A DNA stretch of 64,000 bases from Myroides fluvii (GTDB lineage: Bacteria; Bacteroidota; Bacteroidia; Flavobacteriales; Flavobacteriaceae). The notes below the pieces were generated by a model. The model worked only from the letters and a program-made list of their open reading frames with translations, was not told where the DNA came from and ran no database searches. Of the stretch, positions 62,429-64,000 are shown one piece after another. The number at the start of each line of letters is the position of its first letter. Position 1 is the first letter of the stretch. The translations under genes and the position numbers were made by a program. Where the stretch lies: positions 186,001 through 250,000 of the forward strand of contig NZ_CP039934.1 of assembly GCF_009792295.1 (NCBI RefSeq), read 5' to 3'.

Positions 62429-63430
62429 TTACTTTACTGCAGTTAACAATACAGCCATATCTACCATCTTAGCAGCATAACCATATTCATTATCGTACCA
62501 AGCAACGAATTTATAAAAAGTTTCATTCAAAGCAATACCCGCTTTTGAATCAATAATACACGTATGTGGATCGGAAACAAAATCTTGTGAAACCACATCA
62601 TCTTCAACAAAAGCCATGATTCCTTTTAATTCCTTTTCGCTAGCGCGTTTCAACACGGCCATCACCTCTTCATATGTGGTAGATTTAGCTAACTTTACTG
62701 TTAAATCAACGACAGAAACATCCGCTGTCGGTACACGCATCGACATTCCCGTAATTTTTCCTTTCAACTCTGGAATTACTTTTCCCACTGCCTTTGCAGC
62801 TCCCGTAGAAGCAGGAATGATATTTACCATAGCTGAACGTCCTCCTCTAAAATCCTTTTTAGAAGGTCCATCAACGGTGTATTGCGTTGCTGTAGCGGCG
62901 TGAATCGTTGTCATTAATCCTTCTACGATGCCAAACGAATCGTTTAAAACTTTAGCTAAAGGCGCTAAACAGTTCGTTGTACAAGAAGCATTAGAAACAA
63001 TCGTATCCGCTGCTGTTAATTGCTTTTCGTTCACCCCCATCACAAACATCGGAGCATCTGGAGATGGAGAAGAAATCAATACTTTTTTAGCCCCTGCATC
63101 AATGTGTTTTTGTGCTCCCGCTAAATCTTTAAATACCCCCGTACAATCAGCAACAACATCCACCTTTAGTTCTCCCCATTTCAACAACAAGGGATCGCGT
63201 TCTGCAGTTACTCGAATTTCCTTTCCGTTGACCATTAAATGTCCATCAACAACCTCTACCGTACCATCAAAACGACCATGTACAGAATCATATTTAATTA
63301 AGTATGCCAATTGATCTACGGCCATTAAATCATTAACCGCAACAATCTCAATATCATTTCTCTTTACTGCCTCTCTTAGCATTAGACGTCCAATACGTCC
63401 AAACCCATTAATCCCTACTCTTGTTTTCAT
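62429..63430 (-). CDS. gapA: Glyceraldehyde-3-phosphate dehydrogenase
   Basis: Tetrameric NAD enzyme of glycolysis, 333 residues. The N-terminal Rossmann motif is [17 protein letters not shown]. The catalytic Cys is in [15 protein letters not shown], the substrate site in [19 protein letters not shown], and the C-terminal part has [12 protein letters not shown]. Asp after the second strand (VNDLM) favours NAD. It follows pfkA by 26 bases. Confidence 0.98.
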   Translation of the reverse strand: MKTRVGINGFGRIGRLMLREAVKRNDIEIVAVNDLMAVDQLAYLIKYDSVHGRFDGTVEVVDGHLMVNGKEIRVTAERDPLLLKWGELKVDVVADCTGVFKDLAGAQKHIDAGAKKVLISSPSPDAPMFVMGVNEKQLTAADTIVSNASCTTNCLAPLAKVLNDSFGIVEGLMTTIHAATATQYTVDGPSKKDFRGGRSAMVNIIPASTGAAKAVGKVIPELKGKITGMSMRVPTADVSVVDLTVKLAKSTTYEEVMAVLKRASEKELKGIMAFVEDDVVSQDFVSDPHTCIIDSKAGIALNETFYKFVAWYDNEYGYAAKMVDMAVLLTAVK

Positions 63431-63456
63431 ATTTGCTTTTTTATTAAATTCTTTTA

Positions 63457-64000
63457 TTAAATGGTGATGATATCTGATACGCGCAATAATTCCGCATCGA
63501 CAGCCGTATGGCCTTTTACAATGTTTTCTAATGGGGTTAAAGCCACTTGATCGTTTAGTAAACCAACCATAAAGTTTTTACCGCCTTCTAGTAGGGTTTC
63601 CACTGCTTTCACACTAAGACGACTCGCCAAAACACGGTCAAAACAAGAAGGAGCTCCTCCTCTTTGCATATGTCCTAAAACAGATACACGCACTTCGTAT
63701 TCTGGTAGATGTTCTTCTACATATTCGCCCAGTTCAAATACATTTTTACCTAATTTTTCCCCTTCTGCAACAATTACAATACTGGAAGATTTACCCGATA
63801 ATTTACTTTTCTTCAACGACTCCAATAAGCGTTCTAATCCAAGGTTTTCCTCGGGAATGATAATTTCTTCTGCTCCTGCTCCGATACCAGCATTCAAAGC
63901 AATATGCCCCGCATCACGCCCCATTACCTCTACAAAGAACAATCGCTTATGTGAACTTGCAGTATCTCTGATTTTATCAACCGCATCGACTACCGTGTTT
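63457..64000 (-). CDS. pfkA: 6-phosphofructokinase, N-terminal part beyond window edge
   Basis: The visible 180 residues are the C-terminal half of ATP-dependent phosphofructokinase. The motifs [16 protein letters not shown] (fructose 6-phosphate site) and [20 protein letters not shown] are diagnostic. The frame continues past 64000, so the start and ATP site are missing. It heads the pfkA-gapA-kinase-mgsA unit read leftwards. Confidence 0.95.
   Translation of the reverse strand, partial: NTVVDAVDKIRDTASSHKRLFFVEVMGRDAGHIALNAGIGAGAEEIIIPEENLGLERLLESLKKSKLSGKSSSIVIVAEGEKLGKNVFELGEYVEEHLPEYEVRVSVLGHMQRGGAPSCFDRVLASRLSVKAVETLLEGGKNFMVGLLNDQVALTPLENIVKGHTAVDAELLRVSDIITI

Overview
The window is a piece of an AT-rich chromosome from a member of the Bacteroidota, almost certainly a Flavobacteriaceae and most like Myroides. 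The evidence is a gliding/type IX secretion type B C-terminal domain, a PorE-like OmpA protein, bacillithiol synthesis (BshA), menaquinone synthesis (MenD) with a malate:quinone oxidoreductase, Bacteroidetes-type promoters (-7 box TAnnTTTG, often with a TTG/TTTG about 16-20 bases upstream), weak or absent Shine-Dalgarno sequences, and many lipoproteins. The genus is an inference; no rRNA gene or marker set is present.

Layout. 1-7.9 kb: an RND multidrug efflux operon (fusion protein, pump, outer-membrane factor; the last runs off the left edge) preceded by a LytS/LytTR two-component pair on the same strand. 7.9-19.1 kb: RDD protein, lipoprotein, bioB, a Crp/Fnr regulator, two envelope proteins, catalase, malate:quinone oxidoreductase, purM-ruvX and a cysteine desulfurase. 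The 561-base gap between bioB and the Crp gene holds a strong candidate for an unannotated small RNA with its own promoter, operator-like palindrome and terminator. 19.3-25 kb is the most plastic part: a Crp/Fnr gene whose last 105 bases recur 1,220 bases downstream, with a zeta-toxin/small-protein cassette between the copies; then DinB, SDR and GNAT genes; then a sugar MFS transporter whose last 124 bases are also duplicated just beyond its stop. 25-30.7 kb: lipoprotein, Smr protein, pdxH, rnz, a STAS-like protein, pyrB and pyrR. 30.9-35.3 kb: META protein, flavodoxin-like reductase, tRNA-Ala, and the remains of an integrated element (TraB/DUF5694-like gene and a truncated tyrosine recombinase). 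35.7-43.4 kb: T9SS-exported protein, envelope proteins, a serine hydrolase and a PorE-like protein. 43.8-49.5 kb: glutathione peroxidase, menD, DUF2853, ankyrin, AraC and bshA. 49.6-61 kb: envelope and electron transport (GH3-beta-lactamase fusion, Fe-S protein pair, MCE/MlaD, cell-wall amidase, lptD, ridA). 61.2-64 kb: a pfkA-gapA-sugar kinase-mgsA glycolytic operon, with pfkA running off the right edge.

How the parts work together. Several genes serve redox defence and thiol/Fe-S metabolism (katA, glutathione peroxidase, bshA, nifS). Another group serves menaquinone-linked respiration (menD, mqo, Fe-S electron-transfer pair). A third builds and polices the envelope (RND pump, MCE protein, amidase, LptD, GH3 enzyme). 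The most unusual signals lie between genes: 3'-end duplications, a putative small RNA, a hairpin over the menD start codon, and dispersed 7-base-period repeats.
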